DNA from: Planococcus glaciei
GTDB lineage: Bacteria; Bacillota; Bacilli; Bacillales_A; Planococcaceae
Reading direction: 5' to 3'
Length of the DNA stretch: 64,000 bases
NCBI RefSeq assembly: GCF_900099655.1
Contig: NZ_FNDC01000012.1
Location: 1-64,000 of the forward strand
The notes beneath the pieces are model-generated. The model was not told the origin of the DNA. It was given only the letters and a program-made list of their open reading frames with translations, and ran no database searches. A program made the translations under genes and the position numbers. How positions within the stretch are numbered: position 1 is the stretch's first letter; each line of letters begins with the position of its first letter. Below, piece after piece: positions 34,605-44,169 of this stretch.

Positions 34605-35225
34605 TTATGATTCTGTATGGAGCGTTGCTTTCAAGGCTTTTCCGATTGGCTTCATAAAGAAATTAAGGATCAGGCCTCCAAAACAAACCGTTAAAACCGT
34701 TCCAATTCCAATCGGCCCTCCCACGAGAAAAGCCACAATCAAAAAGCCAAGATAGATCAGCGTCCGTGAAACAAAGAGGTCGGTTCGCGTTAAGTCTTTA
34801 ATGATTAAGGTCAACCGATCTATCGGAATGGGGGCGAAATTTGTCAGGAGATAAGTGGCGGTCCCCGCTCCGATTAAAACCAGGCCGAAAGTAAAGCAAA
34901 TGGCCTTGGCGCTCCAGATTTCAGGTGTGACCACGCTGCCTAAGAGAAAAAGCCATAAATCAATTCCAACGCCTGTAATGACTGCTGTGATCAGTCCCAT
35001 CACTTCCGGCCGATGCCTGGTCAGTAAAGAATTGCAGCCGATCATGAGGACAGCCAGCAAGACTTCCCAACTCCCAACGGTTAGCCCCACCTTAATAGAC
35101 AAGCCCACCAAAACTGCGTCAAATGGCGACGTCCCTAAGTCAGATAAGATGGTTAAGGAAATGCCAAGGGCCAGTCCCATGATTCCCAGCAGGAAAAATG
35201 CAAAGTTTGCGTATGGCTTCTTCAT
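34605..35225 (-). CDS. YczE/YitT-type membrane protein
   Basis: 206 residues with five to six membrane helices. GISLTILSDLGTSPFDAVLVGLS and PIPIDRLTLIIK are typical of the YczE/YyaS/YitT-like family of unknown function. Its ATG overlaps the stop of the GNAT gene upstream by 4 bp, so the two are translationally coupled. Confidence 0.8.
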   Translation of the reverse strand: MKKPYANFAFFLLGIMGLALGISLTILSDLGTSPFDAVLVGLSIKVGLTVGSWEVLLAVLMIGCNSLLTRHRPEVMGLITAVITGVGIDLWLFLLGSVVTPEIWSAKAICFTFGLVLIGAGTATYLLTNFAPIPIDRLTLIIKDLTRTDLFVSRTLIYLGFLIVAFLVGGPIGIGTVLTVCFGGLILNFFMKPIGKALKATLHTES

Positions 35226-35671
35226 ATTCGTTTTCCATGAGACAGATCTTTCGTCATAACAATATGAGGGATTCCGTCTTCCATAAAGACAGCCGAGCGG
35301 CTCTCATAGCCCAGTTTTTTATAGAAGCCTGCTGCCTGCGTCTGTCCGTGTAATTTCACTTGGGCTGCGCTTTGGCTTTCGGCAATTTCCTCCAATGACC
35401 CGATAATGATTTTGCCGATTCCCAGTTTCCGGTACGGTTCCAATATGCAAATTCGCTCCAGTTTCCCTGTTTGCTCCAGAAACCGGATTCTCCCGGTTCC
35501 TACAGCTTGCCCGTCGTAAAATACGAGTATGTGCCGGCATGGGCTTCCAATCACGTCAAATTCATCGAATTCATCTTCTATCGCCACCTCTTGTTCATTC
35601 ACAAAAACTTGTTCCCGAATCGCAAAGGCCTTCTTTAGGTCTTGTTCGTTCGACATAAGTTTGGTTTCCAT
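35222..35671 (-). CDS. GNAT acetyltransferase, ElaA/YjcF-like
   Basis: 149 residues from ATG 35671. The N-terminus (LKKAFAIREQVFVNEQEVAIEDEFDEFD) and the acetyl-CoA loop (LEPYRKLGIGKIIIGSLEE) fit the ElaA/YjcF subgroup of GNAT enzymes. Coupled to the YczE-like gene by a 4-bp overlap and divergent from a MarR gene; the intergenic palindrome may serve both directions. Substrate unknown. Confidence 0.85.
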   Translation of the reverse strand: METKLMSNEQDLKKAFAIREQVFVNEQEVAIEDEFDEFDVIGSPCRHILVFYDGQAVGTGRIRFLEQTGKLERICILEPYRKLGIGKIIIGSLEEIAESQSAAQVKLHGQTQAAGFYKKLGYESRSAVFMEDGIPHIVMTKDLSHGKRI

Positions 35672-35730
35672 ATCCTTCACCCCTAATGGTTTAATAAGAA
35701 TTTCATTTTCCTGTTGCGTTGGCGGTCCAT

Positions 35731-35773
35731 TTGCAGTACATTCAATATATACGATATTTTATTGCAAATGCAA
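35731..35773 (+). promoter_or_regulatory. MarR promoter with TTGCA-AA-TGCAA operator
   Basis: TTGCAG (35731-35736), 18-bp spacer, TATTTT (35755-35760), then the dyad TTGCA-AA-TGCAA (35762-35773) at the expected start of transcription. It lies between the divergent GNAT and MarR genes. Confidence 0.55.
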
Positions 35774-35800
35774 CAAAAACTTTTTTTGAAGGAGCTCCTT

Positions 35801-36786
<986 letters not shown>

Positions 36787-36809
36787 CAGCTTCTGAAAGG
36801 CGGTCCATC

Positions 36810-37436
36810 ATGTTTATTCCAAAACAGTTTAAAGTCAGCGATTTTGAAGAAATTCGGGAATTTGTCCAGCAAAACTCCTTTGGGACACTGGTCACCACTC
36901 GAAAAGGAAGGCCCATTGCTACCCACCTGCCTTTGCAGTGGGCCAAAGAAGGTGAAGATACCTTTATAACCGGACACATGGCATACGGCAATCCACAGTG
37001 GCGCACGTTTGAGGCGAATGATGAGGTTCTGGTCATGTTCCAAGGACCGCACGCGTACATTTCCTCTTCCTGGTACGAGCATGAAAACGTTCCAACATGG
37101 AACTACCAGTCGGTCCATGTTTACGGAGCGGCACAGCTATTAAGTGAGGAAGAATTGAAACAGGACTTGACGAATCTGTTATTGAAATACGAAGAGCACC
37201 GGGAGAACCCGGTCTTATGGGACAAGCTGTCTTCTGAGCTATTGGAAAAAGAAGTGAAAGGCATTGTCGGATTCAAAATTAAGATTAAAGAGATCCAGGC
37301 GGCAAACAAATTAAGCCAGAACCGCAATGCGCAGGATTACGAAAACATCGTAGCGAAACTCCACGAAGAAAAAGATCCGAATTCCCATCAGCTGGCAGAG
37401 GTAATGGAGAAGAAAACACCTTCGCCGAAGAATTAA
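36810..37436 (+). CDS. paiB: PaiB-like FMN-binding transcriptional regulator
   Basis: 208 residues. MFIPKQFKVSD, SFGTLVTTRKGRPIATHLPL and VMFQGPHAYISSSWY with VPTWNYQSVHVYG identify the PaiB family, FMN-binding split-barrel proteins historically described as transcriptional repressors. It probably acts with PaiA. No recognisable DNA-binding domain, as is usual for the family. Confidence 0.92.
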   Translation: MFIPKQFKVSDFEEIREFVQQNSFGTLVTTRKGRPIATHLPLQWAKEGEDTFITGHMAYGNPQWRTFEANDEVLVMFQGPHAYISSSWYEHENVPTWNYQSVHVYGAAQLLSEEELKQDLTNLLLKYEEHRENPVLWDKLSSELLEKEVKGIVGFKIKIKEIQAANKLSQNRNAQDYENIVAKLHEEKDPNSHQLAEVMEKKTPSPKN

Positions 37437-37483
37437 CTTCCTATCGGACACTTCTTTTAAAAGCGGGAAGGAGAACGCTATAC

Positions 37484-37945
37484 ATGAAATCTCAGTTAAA
37501 AATCGCTAATTGGTTATTGGGGTTGGATTCCGATCAAACTCAGGAATTCTATGCTAAAGGTGTAGACGTTTGCAATTGTGCATACTGCAGCAATTTCACA
37601 GCTTCCACTGGAAGGATGAGTTCAAAGTTCATTGCTTTGCTTGCAGCACTTGGAATCGACCCGAAGATGCCTGCAGAACTCTCAGAATTCCCATCCAACG
37701 AAGAAGGGCTTCATACGTACTTGGGTTTTTACCATTTCACGGGGACTGTTATAGAAGGCGAACTGACCACTTCCTCTACCTGGAAAGAATCCAACACGCT
37801 GAACCTCGACAATTTCACCATCGGTTTCTCCACAGAGTTGATGTTTGTTCCTGAAGATTTTCCAGCGCCGGTTCTTCAGCTGGAGTTTGAAGTGGATCTT
37901 CCCTGGGTTTTGGAACCTTTAGATAAAACAGCTGATAATCAGTGA
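37484..37945 (+). CDS. Hypothetical protein with CNCAYC motif
   Basis: 153 residues. The N-terminal part contains VCNCAYCSNF, a tight three-Cys cluster that could bind metal; the rest is hydrophobic-strand rich (LHTYLGFYHFTGTVIEGEL, LQLEFEVDLPWVL). No signal peptide. Family not recognised. Follows paiB by 47 bp with AAGGAG upstream, and shares the terminator, so may belong to the marR-pai transcript. Confidence 0.65.
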   Translation: MKSQLKIANWLLGLDSDQTQEFYAKGVDVCNCAYCSNFTASTGRMSSKFIALLAALGIDPKMPAELSEFPSNEEGLHTYLGFYHFTGTVIEGELTTSSTWKESNTLNLDNFTIGFSTELMFVPEDFPAPVLQLEFEVDLPWVLEPLDKTADNQ

Positions 37946-37950
37946 AATTT

Positions 37951-37990
37951 AAAATCCTGTAAGCCCTTTGCGAAGGACGTACAGGATTTT
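37951..37990 (+). terminator. Terminator of the pai operon
   Basis: AAAATCCTGTA / TACAGGATTTT arms around an 18-base loop, just after the hypothetical gene. Confidence 0.8.
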
Positions 37991-38060
37991 ATGCCTTAGA
38001 CTAAAAAGATGTTAATATTCCGCGTTAAAAACAGATGGTTATTTCAAAATGAAGTTCTTT

Positions 38061-38642
38061 TTACCGTTTAAGAAACCCTGAAAAGTCCCGGGCCGCTTCT
38101 CTTGCATCCTGTATCAGTTCCATCAGGAAGTTGTCGGGTTCGCTCCTTTCCTGATGGAGATGCCTTAATGCGCAAGTTTCCAACATATCCATTGAACATT
38201 CCTTTAAAAAATTCCGCAAGAAATCATGTTCTTTCAACTGGAAGACCGGAACAAGCGTATCGTCTTCTATCTGCAGATGGAAGCCTTTTTTATTTGCCAG
38301 TTTCTGCGTGTTTCTTGTTGCCACCAATACTTCAATCCATGACTTTAAGTGGCCTGGAATCCCGAACCCGATTGTTTGCGTAATGAAAACCACAGCTTCT
38401 GCATCCGCTATTTGATCAAGCAAAAGACCGAAATCCTTTGTTTTTCCTTCCGCCTCCTCCACTCTGTTTTCTGAATTGAAATCCAAAGCCGGCAGCTCCG
38501 TTTCAAATATATCCACTTCCTTGACTTCGTAATCTGACTGGCTTGCGCGCAGCTCATCCAAAAATGCTCTGGAAACGGACGAACTGAAAGAATCGGCCCG
38601 AGTGTCCGGGTTTGCAACAATGCATAAAATTCTTTTTGCCAT
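38061..38642 (-). CDS. AzoR-like NAD(P)H:quinone oxidoreductase (flavodoxin fold)
   Basis: 193 residues from ATG 38642 (GGAGAGAGG upstream); the longer 254-residue frame has a non-native-looking N-terminus. RILCIVANPDTRADSFSSSVSRAF is the flavin phosphate-binding segment of AzoR/NQO1-like reductases, and VVFITQTIGFGIPGHLKSWIEVL is the usual second motif (P-x-x-L-K-x-W). Distant from classic AzoR. Likely reduces quinones or azo compounds. Divergent from a universal stress protein. Confidence 0.8.
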   Translation of the reverse strand: MAKRILCIVANPDTRADSFSSSVSRAFLDELRASQSDYEVKEVDIFETELPALDFNSENRVEEAEGKTKDFGLLLDQIADAEAVVFITQTIGFGIPGHLKSWIEVLVATRNTQKLANKKGFHLQIEDDTLVPVFQLKEHDFLRNFLKECSMDMLETCALRHLHQERSEPDNFLMELIQDAREAARDFSGFLKR

Positions 38643-38880
38643 TCTTCCTCTCTCCTTTCTTTTACTCCTCATATGACCGTTCTGGACACTTCTAAACCTT
38701 CTAATCCTGGACCGCTGCTTTGAATAGAAGAAAAACACTTCAATCTTTTTTAGCAGAACGGAAGTTGGATTTTTCTCAATTATACTGACAATTGAAAATT
38801 CTTTCTTTTGCCTGCAGGATTTCATTCCCGCTTTGGAGAATTTTACTCATTAAGAAGACTAACTATTGGAGGAGATAAAA

Positions 38881-39363
38881 GTGGATTTTGCGTACAAACA
38901 AATTTTGGCAGCAGTAGATGGATCCGATGAAGCTGCATGGGCATTCAAAAAAGCCGTGGAAATTGCGCTTCGAAACAAGTCCGTATTGAATTTAATCTAC
39001 GTCGTAGATACCCGTTCCTATTCCGCAATGACGAAGCGGATACCCGATGTCGATGACCGGGTATTCGATCATGGGAAGGAACTGCTCGATCGTTATAAAA
39101 AAAATGCGCTGGAAGCAGGCATTCCAGAAGTGAATGCGTTTGTTGCTGCCGGATCGCCGTATAAAGTCATCTCGCGGGATTACGCAAAACGGGTGGAAGC
39201 GGACCTGATTGTCTGCGGGGCTCAAGGCTTGAATGCCGTGGAACGATATTTGATGGGAAGTGTATCCCAACACATCGTCCGCAGCAGCCATTGCGACGTT
39301 TTGGTAGTACGGACAGGCGACACAGAAGACGCGGCAGAGACGTCAGAAGCAGAAAGAGCGTAG
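38881..39363 (+). CDS. Universal stress protein (UspA family)
   Basis: 160 residues from GTG 38881 (GGAGG 8-9 bp upstream). ILAAVDGSDEAAWAFKKAVEIA and the ATP-binding-type motif CGAQGLNAVERYLMGSVSQHIVRSSHCDVLVV (G-2x-G-9x-GS) are diagnostic of the ATP-binding Usp class. Its role is stress adaptation; binding partners are unknown. Monocistronic with a terminator. Confidence 0.93.
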   Translation: MDFAYKQILAAVDGSDEAAWAFKKAVEIALRNKSVLNLIYVVDTRSYSAMTKRIPDVDDRVFDHGKELLDRYKKNALEAGIPEVNAFVAAGSPYKVISRDYAKRVEADLIVCGAQGLNAVERYLMGSVSQHIVRSSHCDVLVVRTGDTEDAAETSEAERA

Positions 39364-39409
39364 CCTGAGCAACTCAATGCCGAAAAAATCCAGCGGTTCC
39401 ATAAAAAAC

Positions 39410-39470
39410 AAAACACCTTTCGTTGAATAAAGGAAATGCAATTCCTTTAAACCAACAAAAGGTGTTTTTT
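39410..39470 (+). terminator. Terminator after the usp gene
   Basis: AAAACACCTTT.GTTG / CAAC.AAAGGTGTTTT outer stem with an inner AAAGGAAT/ATTCCTTT stem and a T-run. Confidence 0.8.
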
Positions 39471-39524
39471 CTTTCTTTATCACTGTATCCATTTCTCAAA
39501 GAAAAAGCTGATTGAACCCTACAA

Positions 39525-40520
39525 TCATTCGCTCTTCTGCTCCACCAGCTCTTTCAATTCTTTCATCACATTTTCAGGAGTGCCCCCTGTTACACCGGCC
39601 ACCAAATTTTCAGCAGCTTTCATGACCATCGCCTCGCGGGTTTTGGCCGTCGCAGAGCCGATATGCGGCACCGCCGTCACCTGCTTCATCTTCAACAACG
39701 GATTTTCCGGGTCGACCGGCTCCTGTACAAACACATCGAGTGCCGCACCAGCAATTTCTCCTGCTTCCAGTGCACCGATTAACGCCTGTTCGTCCACCAC
39801 GGCTCCTCTTGCGGCATTGATTAAATAGGCTGTGGGTTTCATCCGGCGGAACTGTTCCTCCCCCAATAGACGGCGAGTCGACTCGGTCAACGGGACAATC
39901 AATACGACAAAGTCGGATTTTTCCAGCAGCTCGTCTAACGAACTGTAGCGAATGCCGTATTGTTCTTCAAGCTCCGGTTTTGGCGTCGTCGCGTGGAAAA
40001 GGACATTCATTTCAAAACCATGAACGGCTCTTCTGACGATTTTCTCCCCAATGCGGCCCATTCCGACAATCCCCAGCGTGGCATGGTGTACATCCACCCC
40101 AAACAATTCCTCCGGCTTTGTGTCTTTGGTCCACTTCCCCTGTTTGACAAACTCATTCATTTCCGGCACCCTTCTTGCAGCTGACAGCATCAGCGCAAAG
40201 ACCAGATCAGCCACCGTTTCGTCCAGTACAAATGGCGTATGTGTACCGATCACACTGAGTTCCTTCATCGCTTCCACGTCAAATGAATCGTAGCCGACCG
40301 ATGTATTGCTGATGATTTTCACCTGCGGCACTTGTGCAAGAAATTTACGGGTAATCGGCGGGTTTTGGACCAGCAGCCCATCCACGCTTTTCGCTTCTTC
40401 CAGCAAAACAGCGTCCGGAATGCGTTCTTGTTTGTTCCAGATTTTGTAGTAGCAATATTTGGCTATGTAGGCTTCTACTGCCGGCGGCACCGGCCTTGCT
40501 ATGAATACTTTTGGTTTCAT
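39525..40520 (-). CDS. D-2-hydroxyacid dehydrogenase (glyoxylate/gluconate reductase type)
   Basis: 331 residues. NAD-binding loop GIVGMGRIGEKI, catalytic Arg in NAARGAVVDEQAL, Glu in DVFVQEPVDPENPLL and His in PHIGSATAKTR. These identify a glyoxylate/hydroxypyruvate or 2-ketogluconate reductase in the GyaR/GhrB group. Reduces 2-keto acids with NAD(P)H. Monocistronic. Confidence 0.9.
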   Translation of the reverse strand: MKPKVFIARPVPPAVEAYIAKYCYYKIWNKQERIPDAVLLEEAKSVDGLLVQNPPITRKFLAQVPQVKIISNTSVGYDSFDVEAMKELSVIGTHTPFVLDETVADLVFALMLSAARRVPEMNEFVKQGKWTKDTKPEELFGVDVHHATLGIVGMGRIGEKIVRRAVHGFEMNVLFHATTPKPELEEQYGIRYSSLDELLEKSDFVVLIVPLTESTRRLLGEEQFRRMKPTAYLINAARGAVVDEQALIGALEAGEIAGAALDVFVQEPVDPENPLLKMKQVTAVPHIGSATAKTREAMVMKAAENLVAGVTGGTPENVMKELKELVEQKSE

Positions 40521-40573
40521 TTGAGTTCCTCCTTCGCTTGTGTTAAAGATCCGTTGCGTTCATCCATCTTTTT

Positions 40574-41059
40574 TCAATTTGAAGGTTTCTTCTTGCTTGC
40601 ATCCTTTGCTTTTCGCTCCAGCGTATTCAAGTGCAGCTTCGCTTCTTCCTCGTCAAACGAACTGAACCGGCGGTAATTGGCCTCATCAATGATCCGGAAA
40701 TGCTGGCTCACCACATTCTGCTGCAGCTTGTACGCTCCACGCTTTTCAAGTTCTTTCCACCAAACCTTCCCGCCCATCGTCTTTACGGAAGCCTGGTCGA
40801 TATTGTTGAACGTTACCAGCCGGACCACTTCCAGCGGGTCATCCCCTAAACCGTTCTGCAGAATTTCACTTTGCTCAAATAACGCCACACACGTAACCGC
40901 TACGTTCCAGCTGGCTTCGGCTCTGCCTTTTTCAATTTGAATCAATGTCTTTTTGGATAGGCCCAGAATTTTCGACATTTCTTCTTGTGAAAATTCGTTT
41001 TCCAGCCGGATCAATCGCATCTTTTGTGACACGACTTCAATTAATTCTTGTTGATTCAT
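40574..41059 (-). CDS. XRE-type HTH regulator
   Basis: 161 residues. Cro/C1-type HTH at about 10-65 (MRLIRLENEFSQEEMSKILGLSKKTLIQIEKGRAEASW) followed by a ~90-residue domain with FNNIDQASVKTMGGKVWWKEL and VSQHFRIIDEANYRRFSSFDEEEA. Divergent from the FAD oxidase/MFS pair, with a 14-bp perfect palindrome in between, so it probably controls both directions. Confidence 0.88.
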   Translation of the reverse strand: MNQQELIEVVSQKMRLIRLENEFSQEEMSKILGLSKKTLIQIEKGRAEASWNVAVTCVALFEQSEILQNGLGDDPLEVVRLVTFNNIDQASVKTMGGKVWWKELEKRGAYKLQQNVVSQHFRIIDEANYRRFSSFDEEEAKLHLNTLERKAKDASKKKPSN

Positions 41060-41090
41060 CCAAACACCTCTAGTTTTATTTTCACTTATA

Positions 41091-41104
41091 GTGTAATATT
41101 ACAC
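41091..41104. promoter_or_regulatory. Palindromic operator between divergent genes
   Basis: GTGTAATATTACAC, a perfect 14-bp palindrome 32 bp upstream of the XRE gene and 50 bp upstream of the FAD oxidase gene. Confidence 0.75.
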
Positions 41105-41153
41105 CAAATATAACATTTGAACACAACTTAATCAATAAAGGGTGGTGAAAGCG

Positions 41154-42584
41154 ATGAAAAAAATTGGGTTGGTTTTATTATACTGCTTTATCTTGTGCTT
41201 ATCGGCTTACTTCTATTCCGCTCATCTCCATGATTCCACTGCAGAAGCGCACCAGCGGCTTTTGCCCGTCAAAATCAGAACGGTAAAACCAGGGACAGAC
41301 GAAAAGGAACTGCAGCAGCTTGTACAGAATGCCAACCGGAGCGGAGATATTCTTTCCATTGCCGGCATGCAGCACAGCCAAGGCGGGCAGACCGTGTATC
41401 CGGATGGCATCATGGTCGATATGAAGCCGTACAACCAGATACTCGAAGTCGATGAAGACGCCAAGACAGTCACCGTACAAAGCGGGGCCACATGGGCGGA
41501 TATCCAGGAAGCAGTCAACCCGTACGGCTTGTCGCTGAAAGTCAGCCAGTCGCAAAACATTTTTACCATCGGCGGCTCACTCAGCGTCAATGCCCATGGC
41601 CTGGACATCCGCCACGGCGGCTTGTCGGATACGGTATTGTCGATGCGCGTTCTGACTGCTGACGGAGAAATCCGGAACTTGAGCCCCACGGAAAACAAGG
41701 AGCTGTTTTATGCGGTGATCGGCGGCTATGGCTTGTTTGGCATCATATTGGATGCTACGTTTCAGCTTACTGAAGACGAATTGTATGTTACGGAGACTCA
41801 AAGCATGGATTTCCGGGATTACCCGGCTTATTTTAAAGAACAGGTGAAAGCGAAACCGGAAGCCAAAATGCATTTGGCGCGCCTTTCCATTGCACCGGAA
41901 TCGCTGCTGGAAGAAATGTATGCCATCACGTATGAGACGGCTCCGGACCAAAGCAAGCTTCCTGAACACAAGCAGTTGAAAACGGAAAACCTCGTGGCGG
42001 TGCCGAAGTTTTTCCTAGGACTGTCACGCATCAATGATGCCGGAAAAGAAACATTTTGGAAGACCCAGAAAACGTACACGGAAGGGATAGACGGGAAGCT
42101 CGTTTCAAGAAACAACGTCATGCGGTCAGACTCGGAATTCATGGAATACGACAATAGCCGGAAAACGGAAGTGCTACAGGAATATTTCGTTCCCGTCGAT
42201 GAATTTGAATCGTACATTCCGGAATTGAAAGCCGTTTTGGAAGCCCATCCCGATTTCAATCTATTGAATGTCACCGTCCGCTATGTCGGCCAAAACGACA
42301 ATGCGGTATTATCGTATGCCAAAGAAGATATGTTTTCTTTGGTGCTGCTCATCAACCAAGGAACCGACCCCGAAAGTGTGGCAGATACTCGGGAAATCGT
42401 GCAGGAAATGATTGATGTGACACTCGCCCACCGCGGCAGTTATTACTTGCCTTATTTCGGCTATCCGACCAAAGCGCAAATGCAGAAAGCGTATCCGAGA
42501 ACAAATGAATTCTTCCAGCTGAAAGACCGCTACGATCCGGACCACCGCTTCAAAAATCTGTTTTATGAGGAGTACCGGCCATGA
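41154..42584 (+). CDS. Membrane-anchored FAD-binding oxidase (BBE/VAO type)
   Basis: 476 residues from ATG 41154 (GGTGG 8 bp upstream). A single N-terminal helix (KKIGLVLLYCFILCLSAYFYS) anchors the enzyme. The VAO/PCMH flavin domain is visible: ILSIAGMQHSQGGQTVYPDG (pyrophosphate loop), VDMKPYNQILEVDEDAKTVTVQSGATW, and SVNAHGLDIRHGGLSDTVLSM. The C-terminus YDPDHRFKNLFYEEY is the usual end. Likely oxidises a polyol, sugar or lactone outside the membrane. Its stop overlaps the MFS start by 4 bp. Confidence 0.88.
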   Translation: MKKIGLVLLYCFILCLSAYFYSAHLHDSTAEAHQRLLPVKIRTVKPGTDEKELQQLVQNANRSGDILSIAGMQHSQGGQTVYPDGIMVDMKPYNQILEVDEDAKTVTVQSGATWADIQEAVNPYGLSLKVSQSQNIFTIGGSLSVNAHGLDIRHGGLSDTVLSMRVLTADGEIRNLSPTENKELFYAVIGGYGLFGIILDATFQLTEDELYVTETQSMDFRDYPAYFKEQVKAKPEAKMHLARLSIAPESLLEEMYAITYETAPDQSKLPEHKQLKTENLVAVPKFFLGLSRINDAGKETFWKTQKTYTEGIDGKLVSRNNVMRSDSEFMEYDNSRKTEVLQEYFVPVDEFESYIPELKAVLEAHPDFNLLNVTVRYVGQNDNAVLSYAKEDMFSLVLLINQGTDPESVADTREIVQEMIDVTLAHRGSYYLPYFGYPTKAQMQKAYPRTNEFFQLKDRYDPDHRFKNLFYEEYRP

Positions 42585-43129
42585 ATTATAAACGTTTCAT
42601 CTATTATCAAGGCACCATCGGCATGGCGTCCAGCATGATTTTCCCGTTTTATATTCTGCTGATCAAAAATGTCGGGAACAGCTACGCACAATTCGGCTGG
42701 TCCTATGGGCTGTTTGCGCTGACAGCGGCGCTATGCTATCCGCTGATCGGGAAATACGCAGACCGCGTCGGCGACAAAACTTTGCTAGGCGTCTATTCCT
42801 GGGGGATGGCAGTCCTTCTCCTTTGTTTCCCTTTGGCCACTGAAGTTTATCATGTCTACATCCTGCAGGTGCTGATGGGCGTACTTGGAGCAGTCCAAAA
42901 AAACTCTGAAAAAACCGTTCTGGCACGCTTTGTAACCAAAGAATTGGCCGGCACCCAAATCGGACGCTATCATGTATGGACGTCCATTGCGGCAGCGATT
43001 GCAGTGATTGCCACCGGATACCTCGTCGACTTCCTGACGATTGCCACGATTTTTTACATTGCTTCTCTTGTCTACGCCTGGAGCGGGATGCAGTTAATGA
43101 AATTGAAGGAAGTTGAAGCGGAAATATGA
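42581..43129 (+). CDS. Half-size MFS-like membrane protein
   Basis: 182 residues with six hydrophobic segments and MFS motif A-like GKYADRVGDKTLL. A full MFS permease has about 12 helices, so this is half size. It may work as a dimer, or be the C- or N-terminal half of a reduced transporter. Overlap with the FAD oxidase by 4 bp indicates an operon. No frameshifted remainder is evident downstream; tandem repeats follow at once. Confidence 0.8.
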   Translation: MNYKRFIYYQGTIGMASSMIFPFYILLIKNVGNSYAQFGWSYGLFALTAALCYPLIGKYADRVGDKTLLGVYSWGMAVLLLCFPLATEVYHVYILQVLMGVLGAVQKNSEKTVLARFVTKELAGTQIGRYHVWTSIAAAIAVIATGYLVDFLTIATIFYIASLVYAWSGMQLMKLKEVEAEI

Positions 43130-43170
43130 GTTTTCTTCATGCTCAGCGTTGTCAATCGCCGCGATTTTTG

Positions 43171-43275
43171 GAAATACGACCAGTAGTTTCTGAAATACAA
43201 CCAGTAGTCGCAAATTTACGACCAGATGTCACCGAAATACGACCAGTAACGCCGAAAATACGATTCATAAGCGAA
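43171..43275. repeat. Five-copy 21-bp tandem repeat
   Basis: Five imperfect units of 21 bp with the core GAAATACGACCAGTA: 43171-43191, 43192-43212, 43213-43233, 43234-43254, 43255-43275. As 21 is divisible by three the plus-strand frame stays open and gives the ORF from 43126, which is not a convincing gene. Confidence 0.85.
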
Positions 43276-43307
43276 AGTTGGCTAATATTAAGAAGTGTCG
43301 GCATACT

Positions 43308-43345
43308 AAAAAAGGAGGAACTTGCAGCCAAGTCCCTCCTTTTTT
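43308..43345. terminator. Terminator with AAAAAAGGAGG / CCTCCTTTTTT arms
   Basis: Perfect 11-bp arms around a 16-base loop, between the FAD/MFS operon and the convergent ECF-associated gene. Confidence 0.85.
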
Positions 43346-43368
43346 ATTAGCGGTTCGAATCCACTATC

Positions 43369-44169
43369 TCATTTTACATACCCCATTACTTCTCCTTCAA
43401 TTTCAGAAAGCAGAAGCGTTTCCTGGTTGCCTCTGAACCAATCATCGCCCGCCACAAACACTTCATCCTCTGCTAGTCGGAATGCGGGTGTTGTCTGTGA
43501 AAAGACTTCTTTCATCGATCCGACATTCTGTTCAGATCCTTGTTCTTTCAGGGCGGCATCGTATTCTTTAAGAGTCCCGATGCCCATTCGATGTGCCTTG
43601 CCGTAAAAAGTATCCAGCTGCTGGCCATTGACATAGAATTGCCCTTCTTTGATTTCGATTGTTTCCCCCGGAAGCCCGATTATGCGGGAGACAGTCTTCT
43701 TTTTCCCATCAAATGCTTCTATTTCATAGACAATCACATCTCCTCTGGAAACGGATTTGTCATCATAAGCTTTGGGGTCAATCAATAAAGGATAAACAGT
43801 GTAATCATGATTTCCCCGGTCCATCGCATCGTACTTAAAATTCAAGATTTCCATCGGCGCCTCGTATTCCGTAAAAACAGCAATTTCTGCCTCCGTGTCG
43901 GGGTCAGTCAGGACAGCAGTTTCCGGCTGGCCGAAATTTGTATTTTGCGGTTCTTGCTCACCTTCATTCAAATTCAGGACCAGAAATAAGCTGATGGCTG
44001 ACAGGAGAAGCGCAAAAATGACGACGTATTTAATGGGACTTCTTCTTTTAGCATAAGGTTCTTCTCTGTTCCCATTTTTGATTTCCATTCTTATTTTTTG
44101 TTTCAAGGACTCCTTGAACCGGGGATCGCTGCCGATAAACGCATCCATCTCTCGTTTAAGCTTGTTCAT
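43369..44169 (-). CDS. Signal-peptidase-like (S26) membrane protein lacking catalytic residues; likely ECF partner
   Basis: 266 residues from ATG 44169 (GGGAGGGG upstream). Cytoplasmic N-terminus (1-45), one membrane helix (46-66), then an extracytoplasmic S26 signal-peptidase-like domain: RGDVIVYEI (142-150), SRIIGLPGETIEI (161-173) and FVAGDDWFRGN (238-248). In signal peptidase I the residue before RIIGLPG is the catalytic Lys and the nucleophile lies in SMxPT. Here the first is Ser161 and the second reads YDAMDRG, so catalysis seems lost. The gene overlaps the ECF sigma gene by 14 bp, so it may be its anti-sigma factor. Confidence 0.8.
   Translation of the reverse strand: MNKLKREMDAFIGSDPRFKESLKQKIRMEIKNGNREEPYAKRRSPIKYVVIFALLLSAISLFLVLNLNEGEQEPQNTNFGQPETAVLTDPDTEAEIAVFTEYEAPMEILNFKYDAMDRGNHDYTVYPLLIDPKAYDDKSVSRGDVIVYEIEAFDGKKKTVSRIIGLPGETIEIKEGQFYVNGQQLDTFYGKAHRMGIGTLKEYDAALKEQGSEQNVGSMKEVFSQTTPAFRLAEDEVFVAGDDWFRGNQETLLLSEIEGEVMGYVK

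Noticed and set aside
38643-38825. N-terminal extension of the AzoR-like protein
   Set aside because: Low-quality basic/phenylalanine-rich peptide; strong ribosome site directly before ATG 38642.
41142-41153. Alternative GTG start of the FAD oxidase
   Set aside because: The GGTGG ribosome site is spaced 8 bp from ATG 41154 and overlaps the GTG itself.
43126-43350. 74-aa plus-strand frame after the MFS gene
   Set aside because: Open because of a 21-bp tandem repeat; no domain and it runs into a terminator.
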